Positions 6,668 through 14,295 of a stretch of DNA of 20,740 bases are shown here, piece after piece. The position numbers and the translations under genes are program-made. This DNA comes from an uncultured Porphyromonadaceae bacterium. Its GTDB lineage: Bacteria; Bacteroidota; Bacteroidia; Bacteroidales; UBA11471. The DNA lies in contig URHG01000046.1 in NCBI GenBank assembly GCA_900547555.1, forward strand, positions 1 to 20,740. The letters are read 5' to 3'. Within the stretch, counting starts at the first letter, position 1; each line of letters opens with the position of its first letter. Below the pieces are notes generated by a model. That model was not told where the DNA came from. It saw nothing but the letters and a program-made list of their open reading frames with translations, and made no database searches.

Positions 6668-8224
6668 TTATTTTTGTTCAGATCCTTTTTTGATTTGTTT
6701 CAACATGATTCCTATCTCGGCAATGAGCAGCACGGTGAAGATAGCGGCAAAAAGCCAGAAAGTAGTCTGTACGGCTGCCGTCTCGATACGCGACACTGCC
6801 GCAAACGTGGGCATGATGTCCTGTATGACCCACGGCTGCCGCCCCATCTCGGCCACTACCCAACCCGATTCGAGACAGATATAGCCCAACGGCAACGAAA
6901 ACAAGAATATCCACAACAACCATGCGTAAGATGCAATGCTTTTACGATAGGAAAGAACGAGAACAACGACAAAAAGCAAAAGAAAATACATTCCCAAAAG
7001 CACCATGATATGAAATGAATAAAACACCAGCGGCACATAAGGGACAAGCTGCGACAAATCGGTTACGTAACCGTAGCCGAAATGCGGGAAATTTTCTTCC
7101 AACACCAGACGCGCCTCATCGGCGGCTTGCTCATCGCCCGCCTTACGAGCCTGCTTGTAATCGGCCAATGCCTGTATCGCCAGTTTTCCGCGCTCTATAC
7201 GTTCTTCGGCCGATAGGGCTACGACTTCCTCTCCTTTTTCATTCACTTCGGTATAACCGCCTTCAATGATATTTTCGATGCCGGGAACGAAACCGTCGAC
7301 ATGCCGGGTCGCCAAGATCGAGAGCAATTTGGGTATCTCTATTTTGAACAAGAAAGGTTCTACATCATCGTCATAGGTTTTCTTTTCGGGATTGAGTACA
7401 CCGACCGCTATCAGTCCCCGACCTTCGCTTCCTTCATAAACACCCTCCATAGCAGCCAACTTCATGGGCTGCTTCTTCCCGGCCCAATAAGCCGAACCGT
7501 CGCCCGTGTATAGCACCAGCAATATACCGGCCAAGCCTACCCATGCAGCGACTTTCATACTATTCCGGGCTAAAAAGTCTTCTCTCCTTTTGAGTAAATA
7601 CCACGATGAAATCGAAATGACGAAAATAGCGCCCAATACCCAACCTGCCGATACCGAATGCAAGAATTTATTGATCGCCACAGGAGAAAATAGGACTGCG
7701 AAGAAATCGACCATTTCATTGCGCACGCTGTCGGGATTGAACTGCATACCGGTAGGAAATTGCATCCATGCATTAGCCACCAGAATCCACAATGCCGAGA
7801 GAGCGGCGCCTATCGCCGTAAGCCATGTCGCCGTCAAGTGCATACCCCGGCTGACCTTGTTCCAACCGAAAAACATAATAGCAACAAAGGTCGCCTCCAT
7901 GAAAAACGCCAAAATACCTTCGATTGCCAACGGGGCACCGAAAATATCACCAACGAACCAACTGTAATTGGACCAATTGGTGCCGAACTGGAATTCCAAA
8001 ATAATGCCCGTAGCAATACCGAGGGCAAAATTCACACCAAAAAGATTCATCCAATATTTGGTAATCCGTTTCCAACGTTCGTCCCGGGTACGATAATAAA
8101 TCGTCTCCATACAACCGACGATAAGACCCAGCCCCAACGTCAACGGGACAAACAGCCAGTGATACATCGCCGTCAACGCAAATTGAGCCCGCGACCAATC
8201 AACAAGAGAATACAAATCGCTCAT
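6668..8224 (-). CDS. cydA: Cytochrome bd quinol oxidase, subunit I
   Basis: CydA carries the haems and the quinol site. The 518-residue product shows the expected ligands: His22 in MYHWLFVPLTLGL (high-spin haem b595), His189 in INKFLHSVSAGW and Met407 in FHIMVLLG (both haem b558). The quinol-binding segment KQPMKLAAME (residues 251-260, with Lys255 and Glu260) opens the Q-loop. The C-terminal GRQPWVIQD is also typical. The segment between about 261 and 385 is rich in charged residues and is the periplasmic Q-loop. DUF4492 lies upstream and cydB downstream, with short gaps on both sides. Confidence 0.97.
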   Translation of the reverse strand: MSDLYSLVDWSRAQFALTAMYHWLFVPLTLGLGLIVGCMETIYYRTRDERWKRITKYWMNLFGVNFALGIATGIILEFQFGTNWSNYSWFVGDIFGAPLAIEGILAFFMEATFVAIMFFGWNKVSRGMHLTATWLTAIGAALSALWILVANAWMQFPTGMQFNPDSVRNEMVDFFAVLFSPVAINKFLHSVSAGWVLGAIFVISISSWYLLKRREDFLARNSMKVAAWVGLAGILLVLYTGDGSAYWAGKKQPMKLAAMEGVYEGSEGRGLIAVGVLNPEKKTYDDDVEPFLFKIEIPKLLSILATRHVDGFVPGIENIIEGGYTEVNEKGEEVVALSAEERIERGKLAIQALADYKQARKAGDEQAADEARLVLEENFPHFGYGYVTDLSQLVPYVPLVFYSFHIMVLLGMYFLLLFVVVLVLSYRKSIASYAWLLWIFLFSLPLGYICLESGWVVAEMGRQPWVIQDIMPTFAAVSRIETAAVQTTFWLFAAIFTVLLIAEIGIMLKQIKKGSEQK

Positions 8225-8242
8225 ACATCAAAAAAGATAAAA

Positions 8243-8485
8243 TTATTTTACATAAGGGTTTGTCAACTCGACTGAAACATGTTCGGCTCTTTCGTCATCG
8301 GTGTCAAAACGCGTATTCAACAAATCGGGAAAGAAAAACAATTTCAGCACGAAAAAAAAGATGAATAATTTGATAAGAATGATGATCCACAACGTTTTAC
8401 CAAGCGTCATAGCTCTGAATCCATCGTAATAGAAATAAAATATTTTAGAAAAGACATTGCTGCCTCTCACATTCCCGGCCATCAT
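8243..8485 (-). CDS. DUF4492 small membrane protein upstream of cydAB
   Basis: This is an 80-residue protein with one strong hydrophobic helix (TLWIIILIKLFIFFFVLKLFF) preceded by YYDGFRAMTLGK and followed by a charged tail (DTDDERAEHV). It matches DUF4492, a family found next to cydAB in Bacteroidota and next to cio/cyd genes in Campylobacterota. By analogy with CydX it may be a small accessory subunit of the oxidase, but that is inference. The frame stays open upstream to a TTG at 8515. I reject that start because the -7 box at 8503-8510 would then lie inside the gene, so the ATG at 8485 or the adjacent one at 8482 is preferred. The ATG at 8497 would be nearly leaderless. Confidence 0.85.
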   Translation of the reverse strand: MMAGNVRGSNVFSKIFYFYYDGFRAMTLGKTLWIIILIKLFIFFFVLKLFFFPDLLNTRFDTDDERAEHVSVELTNPYVK

Positions 8486-8502
8486 GCTTCCGATCATTTT
8501 TA

Positions 8503-8510
8503 CAAATATA
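8503..8510 (-). promoter_or_regulatory. -7 promoter box (TATATTTG) of the DUF4492-cydA-cydB operon
   Basis: This exact TAnnTTTG match lies 17 nt before the preferred ATG of the DUF4492 gene. A T-rich stretch without a clean TTG occupies the -33 region. Confidence 0.65.
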
Positions 8511-8541
8511 AGCAACTATTTTGAAGAAAAAAGGTCTAAAT

Positions 8542-8589
8542 AAAAAAAAACGACAACGGGTCGACCTGTTTATATACAAGCCGACCCGT
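8542..8589 (-). terminator. Intrinsic terminator of the ferritin-like gene
   Basis: On the minus strand ACGGGTCG (8589-8582) pairs perfectly with CGACCCGT (8563-8556), and an inner CTTGT/ACAGG extends the stem. A run of nine T follows after five bases. It begins 33 nt past the ferritin stop codon and insulates the cyd promoter from read-through. Confidence 0.85.
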
Positions 8590-8622
8590 ACTCTTTCGTG
8601 CATCGATGCAAAAACACACCGA

Positions 8623-9141
8623 TTATACCGACATCGCCACCAAAGATTCCCGGAATACCCGTATATCTTCGAGCCAAGATTCGATATCGTTTTCATGATC
8701 GATTTCCTCGGCAAGAATCTGCGTCGCAATGGCAAAAGTCGTAAAATCTTTCCCGTCGGTCAACTTCGCCAACATCTCATACCGCTGAATGGCACAGCGT
8801 TCCGAGGTAAGATTCTGTTTCAACACCGACTCGATATAAGCATCGACCGGTGCTTCATATTTGCATTTTGCCAAGTGCGGCCAATCTTCGGGCGAAAGAA
8901 CGGGTGTCCCGTCGAGTTCGATAATCCGGTTAGCCAACATTTCGGCATGGTTCAGTTCCTCGTTGGCATGCTTGTAAAGCTCTTTTTCAATCTCGCCGTG
9001 CATAGGCCCGCTCATAACACGGGCCCCGATCCAGTACTGATAATAGGCCAACCACTCTTCCGACAAAGCCTGATTGAGAATCTCAATCAACTTCTTCACG
9101 TCCAAATCTACAATTTCAACTGCTTTTTTACCCATAGTCAT
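8623..9141 (-). CDS. DPS-like / bacterioferritin-related iron storage protein (DpsL type)
   Basis: The 172-residue protein is a four-helix ferritin-like fold. Metal ligands are visible as Glu28 or Glu29 in LSEEWLAYYQYW, Glu61/62 with His65 in ANEELNHAEML, Glu114 in TSERCAIQRYEML and Glu145/146 with His149 in AEEIDHE. This is a bacterioferritin-type dimetal site rather than a classical Dps interface site. Cys93 and Cys116 flank the third helix, the arrangement described for thioferritin/DPS-like proteins such as DpsL of Bacteroides fragilis. The likely role is to store iron and consume peroxide. It starts MTMGKK; the second Met, at 9135, is an equally possible start. A strong terminator follows. 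It lies beside cytochrome bd, which fits an oxygen-protection neighbourhood. Confidence 0.88.
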   Translation of the reverse strand: MTMGKKAVEIVDLDVKKLIEILNQALSEEWLAYYQYWIGARVMSGPMHGEIEKELYKHANEELNHAEMLANRIIELDGTPVLSPEDWPHLAKCKYEAPVDAYIESVLKQNLTSERCAIQRYEMLAKLTDGKDFTTFAIATQILAEEIDHENDIESWLEDIRVFRESLVAMSV

Positions 9142-9277
9142 ATATTTTTAAAGGTTATTACTTTTATTCGTTCACAAAAAAAACAATGCTGCGACCGAAA
9201 TGTTTCCGATAAAGCATACAAAATATCCCGACGGAAAAAAAAGCATGGTAAACAGCGAATCCTTCCAAGTTTTTCGT

Positions 9278-9285
9278 TATCTTTG
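9278..9285 (+). promoter_or_regulatory. -7 promoter box (TATCTTTG) of the sigma-54 activator gene
   Basis: This exact TAnnTTTG match lies 24 nt before the ATG at 9310. No clear -33 TTG is present. It supports the short start of the activator and shows that the cluster through secG has a housekeeping-type promoter. Confidence 0.65.
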
Positions 9286-9309
9286 TTCATTGAATTATTC
9301 TCCATAAAT

Positions 9310-10584
9310 ATGGTCGCTACTGCAGAAATACAACAAATAAAACAACGTTTCGGTATCATCGGAAACAGCACGGGATTGTTGCGTGCCGTAAGCCGCGCCC
9401 TGCAAATTGCGCCCACCGACCTATCGGTTCTCATTACCGGAGAAAGCGGTACGGGTAAAGAAAATTTCCCTCAGATAATCCATGCCAACAGCGCACGCAA
9501 ACACGGCCGCTACATCGCCGTAAACTGTGGTGCCATACCCGAAGGGACTGTCGACTCGGAATTATTCGGGCATGAAAAAGGCTCGTTTACAGGAGCCTTA
9601 TCCGACCGTAAAGGATACTTCGAAGAAGCCGACGGAGGCACCATCTTTCTAGACGAAGTCGGCGAATTGCCCATGACAACCCAAGCCCGACTGTTGCGGG
9701 TATTGGAAAACGGAGAATTCATCAAAGTAGGCTCATCGAAAGTCCAGAAAACCAATGTCCGCATCATCGCGGCGACCAACGTCAACATGATGGAGGCTAT
9801 TGCCGAAGGCCGTTTCAGGGAAGATCTCTTTTACCGACTCAGCACAGTACCCATCGAATTACCGCCCCTACGCGACCGTATGGACGACATATTGCTGCTG
9901 TTTCGGAAATTCGCCGCCGACTTCGCCGAGAAATACCACATGCCCCCCATACATCTTACCGAAGATGCACAAAAAATCATGCTGTCCTACCGTTGGCCGG
10001 GCAACATACGGCAACTCAAAAATGTAACCGAACAAATTTCCATTTTCGAGACCTCGCGCGAAATAAACGCAGAGACATTGCACACCTACCTGCCGGCCCA
10101 CGACATAGAACGACTGCCTATACTCAACCACTCGTCCAACAGCAAATCCATGCCTTTCGGAAACGAACGGGAACTGCTTTACCTCGTTTTCGAAATGAAA
10201 AAAGAGATAGACGAATTGAGGGCTACCATAGAATCGATGAACCGCAACGACGGCCATGCGGTAACAACCGCTGCTGTTGCAGCGACGCCCGCTGTCATCT
10301 ATTCCAAACCCGACGCTTTGGCACCCATCACCCGCACCATACAGCCTTTGGGACATCTTCCACACGACATAGACAAGGAAGACGGGGAAATCGTCCACGA
10401 AGAATCGGACTTTATTCCGGGTGAAATCGTTTCGGCCATACCCTCCCTCGAAGATGCCGAACGGGAAATGATACGCAAATCACTGGAACGGAACAACGGG
10501 AAACGGAAAAAAACAGCCGAAGAACTGGGAATATCGGAACGCACTCTTTACCGTAAAATAAAAGAATACAATCTCAGCGACTGA
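9310..10584 (+). CDS. Sigma-54-dependent transcriptional activator (AAA+ and Fis-type HTH, no receiver domain)
   Basis: This bacterial enhancer-binding protein remodels the RNA polymerase-sigma-54 closed complex using ATP. The 424 residues begin almost directly with the AAA+ module: Walker A GESGTGK at 44-50, the sigma-54 loop GSFTGA at 91-96 (usual form GAFTGA), Walker B TIFLDEVGE at 111-119 and RFREDLFYRL at 168-177. The C terminus (about 380-424; NNGKRKKTAEELGISERTLYRKI) is a Fis-type HTH. There is no N-terminal receiver, GAF or PAS domain. The frame is open far upstream to 8521, but that part is antisense to the ferritin gene, and the ATG at 9310 follows a consensus -7 box. lptE follows after 2 nt, so the activator heads an envelope-biogenesis operon. 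Its targets are unknown. Confidence 0.93.
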   Translation: MVATAEIQQIKQRFGIIGNSTGLLRAVSRALQIAPTDLSVLITGESGTGKENFPQIIHANSARKHGRYIAVNCGAIPEGTVDSELFGHEKGSFTGALSDRKGYFEEADGGTIFLDEVGELPMTTQARLLRVLENGEFIKVGSSKVQKTNVRIIAATNVNMMEAIAEGRFREDLFYRLSTVPIELPPLRDRMDDILLLFRKFAADFAEKYHMPPIHLTEDAQKIMLSYRWPGNIRQLKNVTEQISIFETSREINAETLHTYLPAHDIERLPILNHSSNSKSMPFGNERELLYLVFEMKKEIDELRATIESMNRNDGHAVTTAAVAATPAVIYSKPDALAPITRTIQPLGHLPHDIDKEDGEIVHEESDFIPGEIVSAIPSLEDAEREMIRKSLERNNGKRKKTAEELGISERTLYRKIKEYNLSD

Positions 10585-10586
10585 CC

Positions 10587-11087
10587 ATGAAACGACTCCT
10601 TGCCCTTTTTCTCATCGTATGCACGACAGCCTGTACGATTTCGTACAAATTCAATGGAGCATCGATCGATTACAATACGACAAAAACCATTACCATCAAC
10701 GACTTTCCCATACGGGCGGCACTGGTATACCCGCCTCTTGCCACGACATTCAATGAAACACTGAAAGATGCATATACCCGCCAAACACGACTAAGTCTCG
10801 TAAACAGTGGGGGCGATCTCGTTCTCGAAGGAGAAATAACGGGTTATAACCTTACACCGCAAGCCGTTACCGAAGATGCTTATGCATCACAAACACGACT
10901 CACCGTAACCGTACGCGTGCGATATACCGATACCAAGAAACCCTCGAACGACTTGGATCGTACATTCAGTGCATATAGGGATTTCTCGAGTACCCGAATG
11001 CTCACCGATGTGCAAGACGAACTGATAAGTGAAATCACACAAGAACTCGCCGACCTCATTTTCAATGCCACGGTAGGAAATTGGTAA
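10587..11087 (+). CDS. lptE: LPS assembly lipoprotein LptE
   Basis: LptE is an outer-membrane lipoprotein that plugs and assembles the LptD barrel, which inserts lipopolysaccharide into the outer leaflet. The 166-residue product has a lipoprotein signal peptide (MKRLLALFLIVCTTAC) with the lipidated Cys at position 16. The body matches the Bacteroidota LptE family, with YKFNGASIDY near the N terminus, then FPIRAALVYPPLATTFNETLKD, and later GEITGYNLTPQAV and TVRVRYTD. Residues after about 135 (SSTRMLTDVQDELISEITQEL) form the C-terminal helix. It is two bases from the upstream activator and four from the downstream gene, so it is operonic. Confidence 0.9.
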   Translation: MKRLLALFLIVCTTACTISYKFNGASIDYNTTKTITINDFPIRAALVYPPLATTFNETLKDAYTRQTRLSLVNSGGDLVLEGEITGYNLTPQAVTEDAYASQTRLTVTVRVRYTDTKKPSNDLDRTFSAYRDFSSTRMLTDVQDELISEITQELADLIFNATVGNW

Positions 11088-11091
11088 TACT

Positions 11092-11853
11092 ATGACAGAA
11101 GGAGAACTTTTACGACAAGATTTCGTCCGCGACGTACCGGCTCTCGCCGTCGATGACTTGCTACGTTTTCAGCTCGACTATCCTTATTTTCAAGCGGTAC
11201 GGTTTCTTTATCTGAAAAAACTGCAACACGTTTTTCCCGAACGATATGTAAATGCCCTGCATGAGAATGTCATCTATGCGGGAGACCGTAAATCGCTCTT
11301 TTATCAATTAGAGGGAGCCCGACAAATATGGAGCCGATTATATCCGAAAACGGAAAAAGAAAACACCGAAAGGCCAAATGCATTCGACCTTATCGATTCT
11401 TATCTCGAATCACATGCGAGTGAATTATCATCGAAAGAGATGATTTATACCGATTTACCCGATAACGGAACGATATACCGCATCGATACGGAAACACTTG
11501 TCGAAAATCCGGTGCAAAAAGAGAACGAAACAGTTTCCGGGAAAAGCGAAGAATCCTCTTTCGACCTCATCGACGCTTTTCTCGAAAAATTACCCGAAGA
11601 GAAAACGATTGCGCCGGCCTCTCTTCAACCGGATATTCCCTCTCCCCAAAACAGCCATGAGCCAGATGAAGATACACAGGAAGATGAATTCCTGACCGAA
11701 AGTCTGGCTAAAATCTATATAAAACAACGGCGTTATGCCAAAGCGCTGGAAATTATTCGGAAATTAAGTTTGAAATATCCGGAAAAAAATATTTACTTTG
11801 CAGACCAAATTCGATTTTTGGAGAAATTGATTATTAACATAAAAACAGAATAA
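11092..11853 (+). CDS. Conserved Bacteroidales protein with C-terminal TPR-like segment
   Basis: The 253-residue soluble protein has no signal peptide. The N-terminal third (about 1-90) is helical and conserved in style (FQLDYPYFQAVRFLYLKKL). The middle is acidic and low in complexity and carries an internal repeat: FDLIDSYLES near residue 100 and FDLIDAFLEKL near 160. The C terminus (about 200-245; ESLAKIYIKQRRYAKALEIIRKLSLKYPEKN) resembles a tetratricopeptide repeat. Proteins of this kind commonly lie between lptE and secG in Bacteroidales. The function is unknown; a scaffold role in envelope biogenesis is only a guess from context. Confidence 0.8.
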   Translation: MTEGELLRQDFVRDVPALAVDDLLRFQLDYPYFQAVRFLYLKKLQHVFPERYVNALHENVIYAGDRKSLFYQLEGARQIWSRLYPKTEKENTERPNAFDLIDSYLESHASELSSKEMIYTDLPDNGTIYRIDTETLVENPVQKENETVSGKSEESSFDLIDAFLEKLPEEKTIAPASLQPDIPSPQNSHEPDEDTQEDEFLTESLAKIYIKQRRYAKALEIIRKLSLKYPEKNIYFADQIRFLEKLIINIKTE

Positions 11854-11855
11854 CC

Positions 11856-12194
11856 ATGTACGTGTTCATCACCGTTTTGATCCTTATCGCAGCTGTATGC
11901 CTGATACTCATAGTTTTGGTACAAAACTCCAAAGGAGGAGGTTTGGCATCGAGTTTCGCTTCGTCGAACCAAATTATGGGAGCTCCCAAAACAGCCGATT
12001 TCCTCGAAAAAGCTACTTGGACACTCGCCGGTATCGTTATCGTGTTGAGTATCGTTGCAGCGGCTTTCCTTCCTAACCGCAATCTCGGAGCTACATCTGA
12101 AATCAAAGATGCCATCAACACCGAAATTCCGGCTCCTAACTTCGAAACCCAAGTTCCGGTAGCTCCCGAAGCCGGAGAAAACGCCGCTCAATAA
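11856..12194 (+). CDS. secG: Preprotein translocase subunit SecG
   Basis: SecG is a small subunit of the SecYEG channel in the inner membrane and assists SecA-driven protein export. The 112-residue product has the two expected membrane helices (about 2-22 and 52-72), separated by the signature loop LVQNSKGGGLASSFASSNQIMG. A tail of about 40 residues rich in Pro, Glu and Ala follows the second helix, as is common in Bacteroidota SecG. The gene starts 2 nt after the TPR-like gene stop and is followed by a strong terminator, so it closes the operon. Confidence 0.96.
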   Translation: MYVFITVLILIAAVCLILIVLVQNSKGGGLASSFASSNQIMGAPKTADFLEKATWTLAGIVIVLSIVAAAFLPNRNLGATSEIKDAINTEIPAPNFETQVPVAPEAGENAAQ

Positions 12195-12210
12195 AATACA
12201 CCTTATACAA

Positions 12211-12254
12211 GAAAGCAGGGCTGTGTCAAAGTTTTGACGCAGCCCTTTCTTTTA
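12211..12254 (+). terminator. Intrinsic terminator after secG
   Basis: GGGCTGTGTCAA (12218-12229) pairs with TTGACGCAGCCC (12234-12245) with one G-U wobble, and GAAAG upstream extends the stem against CTTTC. A T-rich tail (TTTCTTTTATT) follows. It begins 16 nt after the secG stop codon. Confidence 0.92.
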
Positions 12255-12308
12255 TTATCCCCTGACAAGCCGATCGATATTCTCGTCAACGGCCCCGTCA
12301 CTGTACAT

Positions 12309-12640
12309 TGTCATTCTTCGGGGTTACACATCTCAGAATCCCAGATAAGATATTGAACCCCTCGCAACGCGCTGTCATTCTGATGACCGCAAGGCGGAAG
12401 AATCTCCCGCCAAGTGTCGAAGGCCTTACGGCACAATGTCATTCTGAGGTGCTTCGCACCTCAGAATCTCTCGCAAGGATAGTCGGGGATTCCTCGTCGG
12501 CCTGACGGCCTCGCTCAGAATGACAAACGATGTCATTCTGAACACAGCGTAAGCGGAGTGAAGAATCTCAAACAAAAAGCACACGGGATTCCTCACACTC
12601 GGTCAACAGACCTCGGTTCGGAATGACATTTGAGTCGTAA
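12309..12640 (+). repeat. Cluster of MITE-like repeat units downstream of secG
   Basis: Four TGTCATTCT starts can be counted (near 12309, 12371, 12438 and 12532), together with matching CAGAATGACA or CGGAATGACA ends near 12524 and 12628. Internal short inverted repeats such as GGTGCTTCGCACC form small hairpins. No gene is supported. The 55 bp between the secG terminator and this cluster hold nothing recognisable. Confidence 0.78.
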
Positions 12641-12699
12641 CAAAGCATTTCCGGTATGTAACCTTCTATTGTTCTACATACAAGTCGTGGAGACGAAGA

Positions 12700-12877
12700 C
12701 ATGCCCGCCTTTATGGGGCTGCCGGGAGCGAGAGAGACGGCGGAAAAAGGGCGAGGACTGTTTGAGCGGAGCGAGTTCCGCAGCCCCCGACGGCGAGAGA
12801 AGCGGAAGGCAGGAAAACCCGATAACCAGCGGGCGACCTTTCTTGGTAACTTCTTTGCGGCGGGAAAGAAGTTACAG
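12700..12877 (+). repeat. 178-bp dispersed repeat, copy B
   Basis: This is the gapless partner of 3641-3818 with a constant offset of 9059 and only scattered substitutions. It ends in the same perfect hairpin (12846-12875). As in copy A, it is followed within a few bases by a new TGTCATTCTGAA unit, so the association with the MITE-like family is recurrent. Confidence 0.85.
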
Positions 12878-12880
12878 TGT

Positions 12881-13020
12881 ACTGTCATTCTGAATGGAAC
12901 GAAGTGAAATGAAGAATCTCCTACGAAGTGAGTATATGGCAAGAGATCTCTCACATTCATTCGAGATGAGAGTAATGTCATTCTGAGGTGCGGAGCACCG
13001 AAGAATCTCATTTGCCGATG
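12881..13020 (+). repeat. MITE-like repeat fragments before the redox pseudogene
   Basis: CTGTCATTCTGAATGG near 12881 and TGTCATTCTGAGGTGCGG near 12976 start two partial units; the second contains a small GGTGCGGAGCACC hairpin and GAAGAATCTC. The ends are degraded. The pseudogene begins directly after. Confidence 0.65.
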
Positions 13021-13026
13021 TAGAAG

Positions 13027-13514
13027 ATGGGGGATTCTCTCACCGTTTTCGTGGTGGTATTTGTTGCTCCGTTCATTTTTCTGTACCCGATTGTTTTGTG
13101 CGGTCTGCTCGGAAAAGCAATGACCTGATACAACTGTTATATCGCCCCGTTGCCGATTCCCTGCATTTATCGACGGGTAAGCACATGGTTTGTTTATGCA
13201 GCGCGCGTTGCTCGTTCTGCAAGGCGACTGCACAGAAGGTTGCTGCGATAGCGCGGAGGCATCATCTGTCCGACAATGAGGTACGATGTCTTTTCATACA
13301 GACCGAGGAGAATATGCAACCCTCCGTTCCCAGCGAAAAAAGCCGAAACGGAGGGTAATCTTTCCCGTATGATGTCATAGACCCGTTTGTATTTCTCGAT
13401 ATGACGAGTGGGGTTATGCCTATCGTGTTGTTGACGTCAGATACGGTTCTTGTGGCCGAATATAATTATCGTACACTCGATGAACGGACTATTGCCGATT
13501 TTTTTAATCATTGA
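13027..13514 (+). pseudogene. Decayed membrane-anchored thiol-redox protein (DoxX/thioredoxin-like family remnant)
   Basis: Three pieces in order look like one protein. An ATG at 13027 opens a hydrophobic segment (VFVVVFVAPFIFLYPIVLC) that ends at a TGA at 13126. One frame over, from about 13120 to 13355, comes LLYRPVADSLHLSTGKHMVC, then ARCSFCKATAQKVAAIARRH, with a CxxC motif (CSFC). This ends at a TAA at 13356. The same frame continues for 51 codons (FPYDVIDPFVFLDMTSG, VLLTSDTVLVAEYNYRTLDE, ADFFNH) to a TGA at 13512. One frameshift and one in-frame stop therefore interrupt a coherent sequence. It resembles the C-terminal part of a redox-associated membrane protein of Bacteroidales, and the N-terminal membrane domain is missing. 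It converges on trpA, with stops 7 bp apart. Confidence 0.65.
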
Positions 13515-13521
13515 TTCCGTT

Positions 13522-14295
13522 TTATTCGAGCAGGTCTTCGAGCAGTCTTTTTATGGCGCGGTCGGCATCACGTTCTTCTCCCAGCAGAGAAACGAATTTA
13601 CTGCCGATGATAGCTCCTGAGGCATGGGCACAAGCTGCTTTGAAAGTTTGTCGGTTGGAAATTCCGAATCCGATCATTCGAGGCCTTTTCAATTGCATGG
13701 ATTCTATACGGCGGAAGTAAATTTGCTTCTGCTCGTCGAAATTTTTTTGAGCGCCGGTGATGGCCGCCGACGATACCATGTAGATAAATCCGTCGGTATG
13801 ATCGTCGATAAGGCGTATGCGTTCTTCACTTGTTTCGGGAGTGATGAGCATTATCATTTTCAGGTCATGGCGCTCGGCAATTTCTTTGTAGTTTTCGATG
13901 TATTCTTTAAACGGTAAATCCGGAATAATGATGCCGTCGATACCGCATTCCCGACATGAACGGCAAAAATTCTCGAACCCGTATTGCATGATGGGGTTGA
14001 GGTAGCCCATGAGTACAAGTGGAATTTTCACGTCGTTACGTATTCCCGCAAGTTGAGAGAAAAGGACCTTCAACGTCATGCCGTTATGCAGGGCGTGCGT
14101 TGCCGCATCTTGTATGACGGGACCGTCGGCCATCGGGTCGCTGAACGGTATGCCTATCTCTATCATGTCGATGCCATTCTGTTCAAGGCTTTTTATGATT
14201 TCCCGGGTACTGTTGAGAGTCGGATATCCGGCACAGAAGTATATCGAGAGTATACCTCTTTTCTGGGTTGCAAATAATTGATTGATTCGGTTCAT
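13522..14295 (-). CDS. trpA: Tryptophan synthase alpha chain
   Basis: TrpA cleaves indole-3-glycerol phosphate and passes indole through a tunnel to TrpB. The 257-residue TIM barrel has the catalytic pair Glu46 (MIEIGIPFSDP) and Asp57 (PMADGP). The phosphate-binding segment near the C terminus (about 205-235, GFGISNRQTFKAACAHASGAIIGSKFV) is intact. Its ATG overlaps the trpF stop (ATGA), so the two are translationally coupled. It is the last gene of the trp operon, and no convincing intrinsic terminator follows before the convergent pseudogene. Confidence 0.97.
   Translation of the reverse strand: MNRINQLFATQKRGILSIYFCAGYPTLNSTREIIKSLEQNGIDMIEIGIPFSDPMADGPVIQDAATHALHNGMTLKVLFSQLAGIRNDVKIPLVLMGYLNPIMQYGFENFCRSCRECGIDGIIIPDLPFKEYIENYKEIAERHDLKMIMLITPETSEERIRLIDDHTDGFIYMVSSAAITGAQKNFDEQKQIYFRRIESMQLKRPRMIGFGISNRQTFKAACAHASGAIIGSKFVSLLGEERDADRAIKRLLEDLLE

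Noticed and set aside
8521..9309. A 263-codon N-terminal extension of the sigma-54 activator frame starting at a TTG
   Set aside because: It is entirely antisense to the ferritin-like gene and its terminator, and a consensus -7 box lies at 9278-9285 just before the natural ATG at 9310.
12568..13233. A 221-codon minus-strand open frame through the second repeat island
   Set aside because: It runs through MITE-like units and the 178-bp repeat; the similar frame at 3602-4060 shows that it arises from repeat sequence rather than from a unique gene.
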